DNA of 64,000 nucleotides from Acanthacorydalis orientalis (Eukaryota; Arthropoda; Insecta; Megaloptera; Corydalidae): NCBI GenBank assembly GCA_034766995.1, contig CM068313.1, positions 37,570,996 to 37,634,995 of the forward strand, read 5' to 3'. Shown piece by piece: positions 12,374 to 22,489 of this stretch (position 1 is its first letter; each line of letters starts with the position of its first letter). The notes under the pieces were generated by a model. It saw only the letters and a program-made list of their open reading frames with translations, ran no database searches and was not told where the DNA came from. The position numbers and the translations under genes were made by a program.

Positions 12374-12755
12374 TAGTAAACATCAAATTAGACCAATGTA
12401 TATTAAGTACAATTAAAAAATATATTTCTATAGCATTTCAAATAAATAATTTGATTGTGATGAATGTGAATAAATTTATTATTTTTGTTTGTTTGAATAA
12501 GTAACAAAGACGTATTTTATTATTACTGTTAAATAATCTATGGGATGTCTTAAGTGTTAATTATAGTTTTCGTTGCAAGTTATTTTGTTCACTAGTTCTA
12601 TCGAAAACATATAATATACGTAAAAATATTTCAAACATATTTTTTGATGAAAAAAATACGGTAATGTACTTGCTGTTTTCAGTATGATAAATATTTAAAA
12701 TGTACGTATGGTCTCTTTGTCTTTATCTTCTCCCATTTCAGTGCATTTAACTTAC

Positions 12756-12874
12756 CCTTAGTAACGCGAAGGGAAGTTAACCTAGGCTTTACGACTTTCA
12801 GTTTCATTATGCTTGCGCTTTTAGTCTTTGCAATTTGTACCTCCTTGACTAGAGTATATACACGACACGCGCGT
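12756..12874 (-). CDS. Candidate second exon of the 13952-14478 gene
   Basis: A frame open over this stretch encodes a basic peptide (ending ...VVKPRLTSLRVTK) that stands out in G+C. It ends at AAGG|GTAAGTT, a strong donor (phase 1), and begins after ATCTATACAG, a plausible acceptor. The acceptor needs exactly one base to complete a codon, which matches the phase-2 donor of the upstream exon at 13952. The intron would be about 1.08 kb and would contain two TA arrays. An alternative acceptor (CTCTAG at about 12857) does not fit that phase. Inference from splice signals only; the next exon is not identified. Confidence 0.3.
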
Positions 12875-13084
12875 CTGTATAGATGTGTACATACTACACT
12901 AACATACATAATATTATGACATACATTTTGTTCGTTGACTTGTCTGTTAATTTGTAATTATGACATTGTCTTTTTTAAAACGTGCGTATTCTTTTTAATG
13001 TTTTCACGCAAAAAATCTATAATAAATTTATTATTTTTAAGTAAGTTATAATTTTTTAAGTATTTATAATTTTTAAATAGTTAA

Positions 13085-13085
<1 letters not shown>

Positions 13086-13160
<75 letters not shown>
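13086..13160. repeat. (TA)n microsatellite
   Basis: Pure TA run of about 75 bases, inside the presumed intron. Confidence 0.97.
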
Positions 13161-13162
<2 letters not shown>

Positions 13163-13650
13163 ATTTAAAGTGATTTAATACTGAAATAATGAATTCTGAA
13201 GAAATATAGAGTTAAAGTCCACTCATAAAAATAATACTTTAATATACTTATACATAAAAGATATTGATTACATTGTTCAAAGTAAGATCTTATAAAAAAA
13301 CTTACATTTACAGAGAAAAATTACATAATACAACTATATTTTTACCCATTAAAAAATCTTACAAAAAGGAATGTTTGTAAAATGTTATTTTGTATGGCGC
13401 AATAGATGTCTCAATATTCTGGTATAAGTACTTTGATATTTTTTAATTAATTTTATTAATACGTTTAAATATTATAGGTGAATTGTAACTGTAAATAATT
13501 TTGATAACAATCATTATTATTAAGAAAATGGCAAATAAAACCTTACAATTTATGCCTTAAGACGAGGTATAATATTATAGATTTATTTTTTTAAATTTGA
13601 TATTTATACATTATTAATAGTTAATATACTTTTCGCTATTTGAATTATCT

Positions 13651-13687
13651 GTATATATATATATATACATATATATACATATATAAT

Positions 13688-13751
<64 letters not shown>
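13651..13751. repeat. (TA)n microsatellite, interrupted
   Basis: TA runs with TACATA interruptions, then about 60 bases of pure TA. Confidence 0.97.
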
Positions 13752-13755
<4 letters not shown>

Positions 13756-13951
13756 CATATAAATTATACTTACTGTCGATCGTTACTTGCATCACATTAT
13801 AAATTAATAAACATATATGTATATATAGACATCTATACACATGTACAACATTTTGGCGGTTGTATTAGAATTGACTATATTTACTGCGCAGACGTGACAG
13901 AGCACGTTTTTGTAAGACAACACGGACAGAATTTTTAAAAATAACACTTAC

Positions 13952-14478
13952 CGTCTGATTCTCCGTTTCTTCAGTCGTTTTCGCAGCGTGTTATTAAACT
14001 TTTTTTTACTTTTTCTCTTGTGAACGCTTTTCGTTTTCTTCTCTAAGGTAACAGCATATAGGTCACTTTGAATCTGACCTTCATCGAAGGTCATTTCGAA
14101 ATTTTCATTGCAAATGTCTTGTTCATTATCACCGTCCTGCATTGTCTCTGTATAATTTTCGTCGAATTCTTGAAAAATCATTCCATTTTCGCTATCGGGT
14201 ATGTCGACAGACGTTTGAATTTCGTTCACGTTATTGAAATTAATGCAGTTAGTGTCATCTGGTGACGTCTCTTCAAACCGAATGTCATCGTCCGTCGGTA
14301 AAGCAACACATTCCGCGACGATTGTTGGTTCTAAATATGGATCACTGACATCGACGTCAACGCTTTTAAGTGTCTCCATTTCATCCGTTTTATATACAGA
14401 ATCGTCACTTACATCACAATCAACATTTTCTTCGTGCACATTTTCATTAGTATCACTGTCTTTACTCTCTTCAGCCAT
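13952..14478 (-). CDS. Acidic protein with basic C-terminal nuclear signal, first exon (partial)
   Basis: An ATG in good context (AAAATGGCT) opens 175 codons. The first ~140 residues are strongly acidic (MAEESKDSDTNENVHEEN..., repeated D/E/S/T, few basic residues). The end is strongly basic: KRKSKKK, then LRKRLKKRRIR, a bipartite-type nuclear localisation signal or nucleic-acid-binding tail. The exon finishes at AGACG|GTAAGTG, an excellent splice donor (phase 2); reading through gives a stop one codon later, so the apparent 176-residue end is artificial. G+C is well above that of the neighbouring spacer. I do not recognise the family; the charge layout suggests a chromatin or RNP-associated nuclear protein, which is inference. 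A CCAAT box lies about 170 bases upstream. Confidence 0.7.
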
Positions 14479-14579
14479 TTTCGTAATTAATTATTAGTCG
14501 GAAACTTGATTATGTTTAAATGTTTTATTCGTCAAACACTTTTATTTTAGTATTGATATTACTCGCATATTATTTTAAT

Positions 14580-14800
14580 TGTGTATTTAACCTCCTATGC
14601 TTTTTGACATGGCCTACTAATTTTCTGCATGCGCGTCACCGATTTTAGCCAATCAGGTTGCAGTAAATAATAATATTGCACACATGACTTTTTGCGCGCA
14701 CAAGCTTTCTGAGCACATGACCTTCGGAGTTTATTGATCGTCTATAAATGCAATTGTAAGATTAATTAATACATTTAGTGTCTAGATGTCTCTAATTAAA
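14580..14800 (-). promoter_or_regulatory. Promoter region with CCAAT (NF-Y) box
   Basis: GC-richer stretch upstream of the minus-strand ATG at 14478. It contains AGCCAATCAGG (14647-14657), which matches the NF-Y consensus, and several GCGCG / TGCGC steps rare elsewhere in the window. CCAAT boxes work in either orientation. Confidence 0.4.
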
Positions 14801-15118
14801 TGAAGAATACCGAACATCAAGACTGATTTCACTTTCGTGTACGTTTATTCAGCTATGCCAGAACATTATTATGAATCTATTCTTTCATTTTGTTTATTTT
14901 GTATTAATAGAATTAAGATAAAATTTAAAACTAGATATCGTAGTTATCGACACGATTAAAATTTTTATTTAATATCGTTCTTTTTATTTTACTTTCGAAA
15001 TTAACAGCTATCAATTGACTATTTATGTTTGATTCCAATACATGAAAAATGAATTCATTTTCATTCCATAGAAAATACATTTTCATACAAGTGTCTTATC
15101 TGGCGGTTTTTCTACTCA

Positions 15119-15132
15119 CTACTAGGCGGCAG
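15119..15132 (+). promoter_or_regulatory. CTCF-like site
   Basis: CTACTAGGCGGCAG agrees with 12 of 14 positions of the animal CTCF core (CCASYAGRKGGCRS). A second GGCGG (CTGGCGG) sits 16 bases upstream. The site lies just beyond the stop codon of the 15158-15472 frame. Confidence 0.3.
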
Positions 15133-15157
15133 TAGTATATATGAATAGAGTGTTGAC

Positions 15158-15472
15158 CTAGAGCGGTGCACAGTATTGATGTTTTTGGACGAACTGAACT
15201 TCTGGATGGCCGCAATAAACTTTAAAATGCATTTCCGTATTTATGTCGAGCGGCATAAGTGTGTTACATTGGACGTACAATGAAAGCGCTACATTCCAAT
15301 GGTAGAAAATGGAGTTATGTTGTATAAAATATGAAACTATTGATTGTTCTATACTCAATATTTCATTACTATGTCGTCCGCTGACATTATTTGATGACCG
15401 AGCGCCATATTGAGATGCTCCAAATATGGATGGAAGTGAAATAAATGTTATGAATGTTAAAATATGGGTCAT
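15158..15472 (-). CDS. Predicted small secreted protein, unknown family
   Basis: A complete 104-residue frame with an ATG (AAAATGACC). Residues 1-20 (MTHILTFITFISLPSIFGAS) form a typical signal peptide: short polar start, hydrophobic core and small residues at the likely cleavage site. The mature part is mixed in composition with three cysteines (69, 87, 101), clustered in the last third and ending QYCAPL. Three is an odd number for intramolecular disulfides, so the protein may dimerise or lack an exon. The frame is much richer in G+C than the surrounding DNA, and 315 bases without a stop is unusual here. No family recognised. It lies about 680 bases upstream of, and on the same strand as, the 13952-14478 gene. 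Confidence 0.5.
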   Translation of the reverse strand: MTHILTFITFISLPSIFGASQYGARSSNNVSGRHSNEILSIEQSIVSYFIQHNSIFYHWNVALSLYVQCNTLMPLDINTEMHFKVYCGHPEVQFVQKHQYCAPL

Positions 15473-15499
15473 TTTTATTTTAACTAATATCGATTATCT

Positions 15500-16857
15500 A
15501 TTAATAATGTTCTTTGTTTCAATGAAAAGTACATTGGACGATGACGTTTATATATTTAATTTAAAATTATAGTATTTTACGACTGATTTTTTTCTTTTAC
15601 GAATAACACATCATATATTTTCAAGTATGAAACGTATGCCATTTTGAATACGAAATGTCCAGTTTCTGGTCTTGTGATGAATGTAAAAAAATAATTGCCG
15701 CTAACATGTTTATTTAATAATTATTTAAGTAATTTAGACCTTAAAACAATACGTGTTCTGTTACTTTTTAATAAACAAACTAATTAAATTAACTGATTAG
15801 TAGTTTCTTATATTCTAATATTACATTTCTATTAAAATGAAATTGAATAGAATTTCTAAGAAAATAAATTTAATATTATATTCTAGTAAGGTAGCGTTAT
15901 TACTTAGCGTTAAACATTTGAATAAGCAAAAAAATAATAATTTGATATCAATTGAGAACAATCTGAAGTTTCTAAGGAATTTCAGTTATTTTTTATCGAT
16001 GTTAAAAGATTTATGGATTTATAAATATTTTGCATTTTAATATAAAATGAATATATTTTAGTAGAGTTTCAGTAGTGTTTCGTTACTATGTTTTTAAAGA
16101 AAATAGAATTTTGTGCAACAAAAAATATTTATCATGTCTATTGTTATGTTTATCATACAACTTTAAAATATTCCTGTACATTTTTGTGTATTTTACATAT
16201 TTTAGTTAAAAGTGATCGAAATATAGATACTTTTATTGAAGTATTTTGTATGGACAGACGTGTATATAAGCACAAAAAGTTGTAACTCTTGAATAGAAAA
16301 AGCAGTTACTTTCGTATTTTAAATAAGTAAAAGTAAGATTCATTCCCTCTCTCTCTCTATATATATATAAAGTTCAATCCTTTCAATATATTAATGTTTT
16401 TCTAATGAAAGAAATATCGAAAATGTGATTCAATGATGTCAGTTTAAAAGAACGAAGTTTTATTTTATATATTAACGATACTGTCATCTATATTTTTAAA
16501 ATTACTAGAATAGTTTTTTACAAAAATAAATTTATAATTAATTGAACACCGACAGTATAATGTATAACTCGATAGTCTTGCATTATATTCAATGATTATT
16601 TTTATTATAATGATATTTCAATCAAGTGTACTTAAAAAAACCCGTATAATTATTAGTATTATTTTTTTTAATTTATGTACAAATTAATCGTAATTCATGC
16701 CATTATCATATGTGGTTTATAATTAAAACTACATTAAAATTTGTATTTACAATTTTTTTTTCTCGATGCTTAAATTTTTAACTACTCCGAATAAATGGCT
16801 GTATGCATATACGAGTACGCATTTACAAATTCGTATTAAATATTATTATTAAAGACG

Positions 16858-16860
<3 letters not shown>
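15500..16860. other. AT-rich spacer, nothing recognised
   Basis: Chance frames only (15837-16040, 16088-16285, plus strand). A short (CT)n(TA)n tract lies at 16346-16370. Confidence 0.5.

Positions 16861-16864
<4 letters not shown>

Positions 16865-16911
<47 letters not shown>
16865..16911. repeat. (TA)n microsatellite
   Basis: Pure TA run of about 47 bases. Confidence 0.97.
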
Positions 16912-16915
<4 letters not shown>

Positions 16916-17161
16916 GTGTGAAAACTAGTATCCCAAATAAAAATAAATATTTCGATAAAACGAAATTTAAAATTTGAATGTTTCTTAATACACACATTCT
17001 AGATGCATTTAAACAATTATTTATGTTATAACTAACCGTCTTATTTTATAAATATAGATATCCTAATAAATAAAAAAATATCGACAAAAATAAATGATTT
17101 AATTTTGGTATTTACCCATTTTTAGTCTTAAATGTATAATTAAAATATTGTAGACATTGTA

Positions 17162-18404
17162 TTGCGTTTGCCAATAAGTAATATCAGATTTCTCGGTCAT
17201 TTTTTTTAAATAATATATTAACCATTATGATCAATCACTTTTTGGCATCTTGTAGGCAGTTTCATAATACGATCCTCTCAGAATTTTTTATCTTTTTCAA
17301 CAAAAAATCTGGAAAATTTCATTTCACAGGCCTCTAAATAATCAAATTTTTCCCATTAAGGAAATTTTTCAAAGAATAAAATAAGTGAAAATCTAATGGT
17401 GCTAAGTCCGGTGAATATGGTGGATGAATAAGAACATCCCAATTTAGCTCTCTCAATTTTTGCTGAGTCTGTAAATATACATGTGGCCTCGCGTTATCTT
17501 GGTGGAAAACTACTCTTTTTCTACTGGAAAATTCTGTCCGTCTTTCCTTAATGTTCTTCAGTCTATCCAATTATGAATAGTATTATCAGAATTAATGATT
17601 TCATTAAGCAGCAGGAACTCATAAAACAGTACCCCTTTCCAAACCTACCATACACATAATATGACTTTCTTGGGCTGTAAACCGGCTTTGAGAGAAGTTA
17701 ACGAGGTTGATCATGATTTATTCCAATATCTTTTTCATGTCACATTATTCTAGACAATCCATTTTCCATCCCCAGTAATAATCCCCTTCAAAAATGGTTC
17801 GTTCTTATCGCGTTTCAGCAATGAATCGCAAGCCGAAGTTCGATCGACTAAATTTCTTTCGCTTAAATTGTGTGGAGCCCAAACATCATGTTTGGAAACC
17901 ATACCAAGTTGATGCAAATGATTCTCAACGCTGAATTTCCATATTCCTAACACTTCAGTAATTTCTCGTGTGGTATAATGTGGATTATTTTCAGTTAGAC
18001 AAGAGATTTGATCGTTATCAATTTCATTAGATTTGACAGAGCGTTTATCATCGGTAAGAATAAAATCTCCATTACGAAACTTTTTGAACTATCTCTGCAC
18101 CATTCTTTCATTCACAACACATCATCATGCACATCAGAAATCTTTTGTATCCCATTTTTATCTTTGCGGAAATAAAAAAAACATAATTGCACGAAAATAC
18201 ATCGTCTCTTTGTTCATCTTCAAATCAAAAGAAACACTAAAAAAAATAACTAAATGTAATGTTTTTTTTAAAAAAATTACACATTACAGTCTCAGCTTTT
18301 TAGACTGTACACGCGTTTTATAAGTTATGAATTATCTTTTGCTTCAGAAACAGCAGGAACCTTCTCAAACGAAAAAATCCGACATTACTTATTGGCCAAC
18401 CCAA
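17162..18404 (-). mobile_element. Full-length mariner element, inactivated
   Basis: Both ends are readable: TTGCGTTTGCCAATAAGTAA (left) and TTGGGTTGGCCAATAAGTAA (right, opposite strand), each continuing with a near-identical TRTCRGATTT. TA flanks both ends (17160-17161 and 18405-18406), the mariner target duplication. At 1,243 bases it has the usual full length for the family. The transposase runs on the minus strand and is broken (separate entry). The ends differ clearly from those of the short mariner family at 11841, 37177 and 62873, so this is a different lineage. Confidence 0.9.
17218..18217 (-). pseudogene. Mariner transposase pseudogene (DD34D)
   Basis: Spans about 333 codons, near the usual 345, but with frameshifts and stops. 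Recognisable in order: start MNKETMYFRAI; FKKFRNGDF (first helix-turn-helix end); NPHYTTREI...VENHLHQLG (second helix-turn-helix); LSERNLVDR; ITGDGKW with the first catalytic Asp (the usual Glu is Gly); VVFHQDNARPH with the second Asp; HPPYSPDLAPLDFHLF with the third Asp, 34 residues after the second; C-terminal IMKLPTRCQKVIDHNG. All three catalytic Asp survive, but no single frame joins them. Longest open pieces are 17334-17570 and 17750-17953. Not functional. Confidence 0.9.
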
Positions 18405-18707
18405 TAGAACGTATATATTATATTTGGAAGTGAAAATTAGTATAAATTTTCACTTATGCTATTTTTTACATTAATTATTGTATAAATAAAATAAACCAAT
18501 TTCCATCTAGGTTCCAATTAACGATCACTCTTTCACAATATGGAATGTAATTTTTTTAACAAAGAGTATCGAAATTTGAAATGATAAAAAGAACAAATGT
18601 GTGTTTGTTATTTGTACAGAAATTAACTCATAAACTTTTTAAATTTTTCAAAAATATTTTTTTATGTTTTAATCAAATCCAGTACAATAAATACTTTCTT
18701 AATAATT

Positions 18708-18748
18708 TATATATATATATATATATTGATTCAAAATTAATTCATAGA

Positions 18749-18795
<47 letters not shown>
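18708..18795. repeat. Two (TA)n tracts
   Basis: TA runs at 18708-18726 and 18751-18795 separated by 24 bases. Confidence 0.95.
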
Positions 18796-18799
<4 letters not shown>

Positions 18800-19950
18800 T
18801 GGCTGCCCGTATTATTTCTTTCATAAATGAATATAAAATATTATTATAAAATTATTTTTTAAAACATATTTAATTATAATGTTTTAATTTTTATTTGTTT
18901 TAAAAGCATTAAAAAATATTATTTATTTATTTACCGCTATTGGAAATTGTTTACTCATTCTCACTTTTTAAACATTTTTCATTGCAGTTAATTTAGATAG
19001 GTCGATTAGTTTGTATTAACAAAAACGAATAGATTTTTTGTTGAAATTGTCGGACAGTGAAGTAAACCCAATATGCATAAAGGACGAAGTATATAAATAC
19101 CGATTAAAGTAGATGAAAATTGTTCGTTTATAAATTATTTTTTAAACTAGTTAAGAAGAAAAATGTTTAAAGAAACATTTAGTTATTTTTTGAATAAATT
19201 CGAAAGAATACAGTATTACGTTCGAGTTTCTGATTTTTTTTATTCCCTATTTAATCCTTTCGTGTAAAAGAATCAATGTATAGACTTATGCGCGCATACT
19301 GACTCTCTCCTTTCTTTGTTATTTTCTATAAGCCTCATTCCATTTTACGTCGTGTTGAAAATGTTCTTACTGAATCCATTAGGACATTGCCAGTCAGAAA
19401 TACACGCGATATGTACATCGGTGAAATATCTGTGTAGAGCACAGAAATGTTTTTAAAAGGGTTCACAGTAATCTTATAAATTGTTTGAACTTTTTATAAT
19501 TTTTAACTATCTGTAAATTAGTAGTTTGTAATTATTTTATGAAATATTTTAATAATGATATATTTAATGCAAATAATATAAATGCAAAGTATTATAAGCA
19601 ATCATTGTTGTTTATGGTTTCTTTTTGTGTTTGTCTGTACGTATATGTATTTATTTGATAAAAATGTCTCTAAAGAAAACATATAAAAATGTATTAAAGA
19701 TAAATGATTTTCAGAAATGTTTTCTTTATAATAAAATGAATTATATATATTGATATAATAAATTGAAAATTTTGGGTTTCATTTTATTTTCAAATAGTGA
19801 TATGGATGTTTGAGTTTTGATACCTAGTAATCACTAAACAATTATGACACTGTGATTAAATTCGGTTTCACAAGTGTGAATTCTTCATTCATCCTACAAA
19901 TTGCACAAATTTTTTTCGATCAAAAATATCAAGTTATTATTATTATTATT
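18800..19950. other. AT-rich spacer, nothing recognised
   Basis: Slightly GC-richer at 19280-19450, but no frame, splice signal or repeat end could be assigned there. Confidence 0.5.
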
Positions 19951-19958
19951 GATTGTCG

Positions 19959-20214
19959 CTTGTGTGCATTTTGATGGCAATCTCATCTTCCTCAGAGTAC
20001 TAAAGTACAGAAAATTCTCTTTTCTGTACCTTGGCACTCTGTGGATGATATGGAATGTTGTGGTTTATGGGGTGAAAAAGAGTTCATTTGTGAAAATTTT
20101 ATTAGAACTTTCACAAATGAACTCTTTTTCACCCCACAAACCACACCATGCCATATCATCCACAGAGTACCAAAGTGCAGAAAAGAGAATTTTGTATAGA
20201 ATGAGGGATTAAGA
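19959..20214. mobile_element. Long-inverted-repeat MITE (near-perfect hairpin)
   Basis: Left arm about 19980-20095, 13-base spacer, right arm about 20109-20214. The inner 87 or so bases of each arm pair at roughly 94% identity; pairing then weakens outward. The arms contain CTCTGTGGATGATATGG and GGTGAAAAAGAGTTCATTTG. Parts of the same sequence recur at 38361-38450 and 40111-40263 (shared CTTATGCGC-type block followed by TTTGATG), so this belongs to a dispersed family. The frame at 19901-20212 is just the palindrome. No transposase; superfamily not determined. Confidence 0.75.
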
Positions 20215-20229
20215 TGATTGGTTTAAATT

Positions 20230-20760
20230 TGAAACTTACATAAATCAATCTTAAATTTAAATAAATTAAAATTGAAAATCAAACCGTCATTTATGTAGAC
20301 ATTAGAGATTGAATTTTTTTAAAAAAATGTTTTCATGATTAAAGATTAACAATATTTATTTCTTATTTTGAATGAAGAGAATAGCCTGTATCATTGTATG
20401 AAAATAATTCTTTTTCAAATTTTGAAATAATCTTGTTCAAATAGTTTAAATAAAATGTAATTGTGAATAATTAATAATTAAATTTATTTTAGATAATTTG
20501 ACTAGAAGCTGATTCATTACATTAAAATTTGAACTACGAAGTGTAAAATACTACCCTAAGCCACTTAACGAAATTACCACGTCACCCTAGATTTTAACTA
20601 CCAGAATTGAAGACCCTCTTTTAACATATCTGTAGAACAACGTTTTTCAAAAAGTATTTTATAATAATCTATTATAAATAGTTGATATGGCCCTATTATT
20701 TATTATTGAATTTATTTCAGTTATAGTATTTGAACATTCATTTAACTAACTTCAAGCATT
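20230..20760. other. AT-rich spacer, nothing recognised
   Basis: No supported feature. Confidence 0.5.
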
Positions 20761-20763
20761 TTC

Positions 20764-20767
<4 letters not shown>

Positions 20768-20805
<38 letters not shown>
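20768..20805. repeat. (TA)n microsatellite
   Basis: Pure TA run of about 38 bases; a second short one lies at 20875-20889. Confidence 0.95.
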
Positions 20806-20807
<2 letters not shown>

Positions 20808-21179
20808 AATTTAGCTCATAAACTAAAATAAAATTTAAATTGAAAATTTTTTGACGATAAATTTGATATAATGTGTATATATATATATTCGTAGTATTTT
20901 GTATAATTTCCTGTCATTCTGTTATCATAAATAAAAAAAATCCTTTTAAGGCTAATAAATGTAATAGATTTATAAAAAATAACATTGCGGTATATATGTT
21001 ACTTTTTTCAATAATAATTCAATACTGACTCAGATTATTACGATTATTTTGGGTTATTAAGTGATAACATTTGTATATTTCATCATTTATATACAATAGT
21101 TCAGATTTTTTCATACTGTTACAATACATATACTTTTTATATTAATTTACATTTAGTTCGCTGGCGACTACTTATTGCA

Positions 21180-21400
21180 TTTTATCTGTGGAACATTCTT
21201 TATCAGGGTCTCGTAGCTATCAGTCAGCATACTTGAAATCCACTTGCCTTTCGTCGTTCTACGTTGAAGATTTATTGATAGAAGTGTTCTCCTTGTTCGT
21301 TATTGATTATTCTTACATTTTCTAAAAAATGTAAGAATAGTCAGTCAGTCAATCAAAGTCTAAATGCGAATCCATATATTTTGTCTCTTATTACACCACA
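21180..21400 (-). pseudogene. Remnant of a repetitive insect protein-coding element
   Basis: Minus-strand fragments read SHLDF, then NEQGEHFYQ, then a W-x-S-S-M-L-x-D stretch, with frameshifts and stops. I recall the order 'SHLDFFP ... EQGERFHQD ... W...MLADYCW' from a highly repeated unnamed protein in many insect genomes, probably transposon-derived. Strong decay; the assignment rests on memory of that pattern. A perfect 14-bp hairpin lies inside. Confidence 0.35.
21308..21339. repeat. Perfect 14-bp inverted repeat
   Basis: TATTCTTACATTTT, 4-base loop (CTAA), then the exact reverse complement. Confidence 0.85.
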
Positions 21401-21989
21401 TACTCTTGTACATTTATAACAAGATACACTGTCATTTCTTGATAATTTTTTATTATGTAGTTCCTAAATTTTTTTTGCTCAACTTCTTAAATATTTTTCG
21501 TCTAAAAGATCTTTGCATTTAATTTAATATTTCTTTAAAATATTCACCATTCAACATTAATCATTCTTCTTATTTATAAATCTATAAATATTCGTTCTTT
21601 GATTTTAGATTCAATGATTTTGTATTTTTTAAAATGAAAAAATCTCGTTATATTTCGATTAATCATGATTTGTTAACAGGACGAGTTCAATGTAAAAGAG
21701 TAAGTTTCTTCAGAATTATTAGTGACTGCCCTCACATTTTTCTTTTTTGGGTTCACTAAATTTCTTTTTTGCCATTCTTTTTTCTATAGTGATTTTGATA
21801 GAGTCACTGTGGTTGGTAGCTCTGTTGTTGATGAGAAATACAGTGATTTTAATTACATTTCCAAATTGTATACCAAAAAAATAAAAGGAACACTTTATAT
21901 GATAAAATTTGTTTTGAATTGTGTAATTTTAAATATAAAAATTAAATAGTTTCAGTTAATCAACTTCTGTTTGATTATTTTTTCTTAAT

Positions 21990-22037
<48 letters not shown>
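21990..22037. repeat. (CA)n(TA)n microsatellite
   Basis: About 14 bases of CA followed by about 34 of TA. Confidence 0.95.
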
Positions 22038-22042
<5 letters not shown>

Positions 22043-22420
22043 TCATTATATTATTTTAAAATCTTTAAAATTTTCGATATTTGTAGTTTAAGTGTTTTTC
22101 TGTATTTACTATTTCTTCGATTTCGTAATTATAATTATTGAATATATACTATTTGGTTTCTATTTAATTGTAACGAAATTTTATTGAAAAATTAAATACT
22201 CTTCTTTACTCTCTACAACACATAAAAACATATGTGTAGATTATTAAAGAAATCTATCTATATAGTTAGAATTATATCAGGCTATTTTTAATTATAAAAC
22301 CCAGTGATCAAAAAACACATTTTTTTTATTATTTACTCATTTTAATACATACTTTTCTATACTTATAAATTGTAAAAATATCAAAAATAATCCAGTAGAG
22401 TGTTAATATTCTTATATTTG

Positions 22421-22424
<4 letters not shown>

Positions 22425-22475
<51 letters not shown>
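22425..22475. repeat. (TA)n microsatellite
   Basis: Pure TA run of about 50 bases. Confidence 0.97.
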
Positions 22476-22479
<4 letters not shown>

Positions 22480-22489
22480 AAAATAAAAA

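Noticed and set aside
14068..14497. Plus-strand frames over the acidic-protein exon
   Set aside because: Antisense shadows.
18033..18323. Plus-strand frame across the mariner
   Set aside because: Antisense of transposase.
19901..20212. 103-codon plus frame
   Set aside because: It is the hairpin repeat; the frame is incidental.
21722..21949. Plus frame with an acceptor-like TTTTTTCTATAG
   Set aside because: No donor, no domain, AT-rich; insufficient for an exon call.
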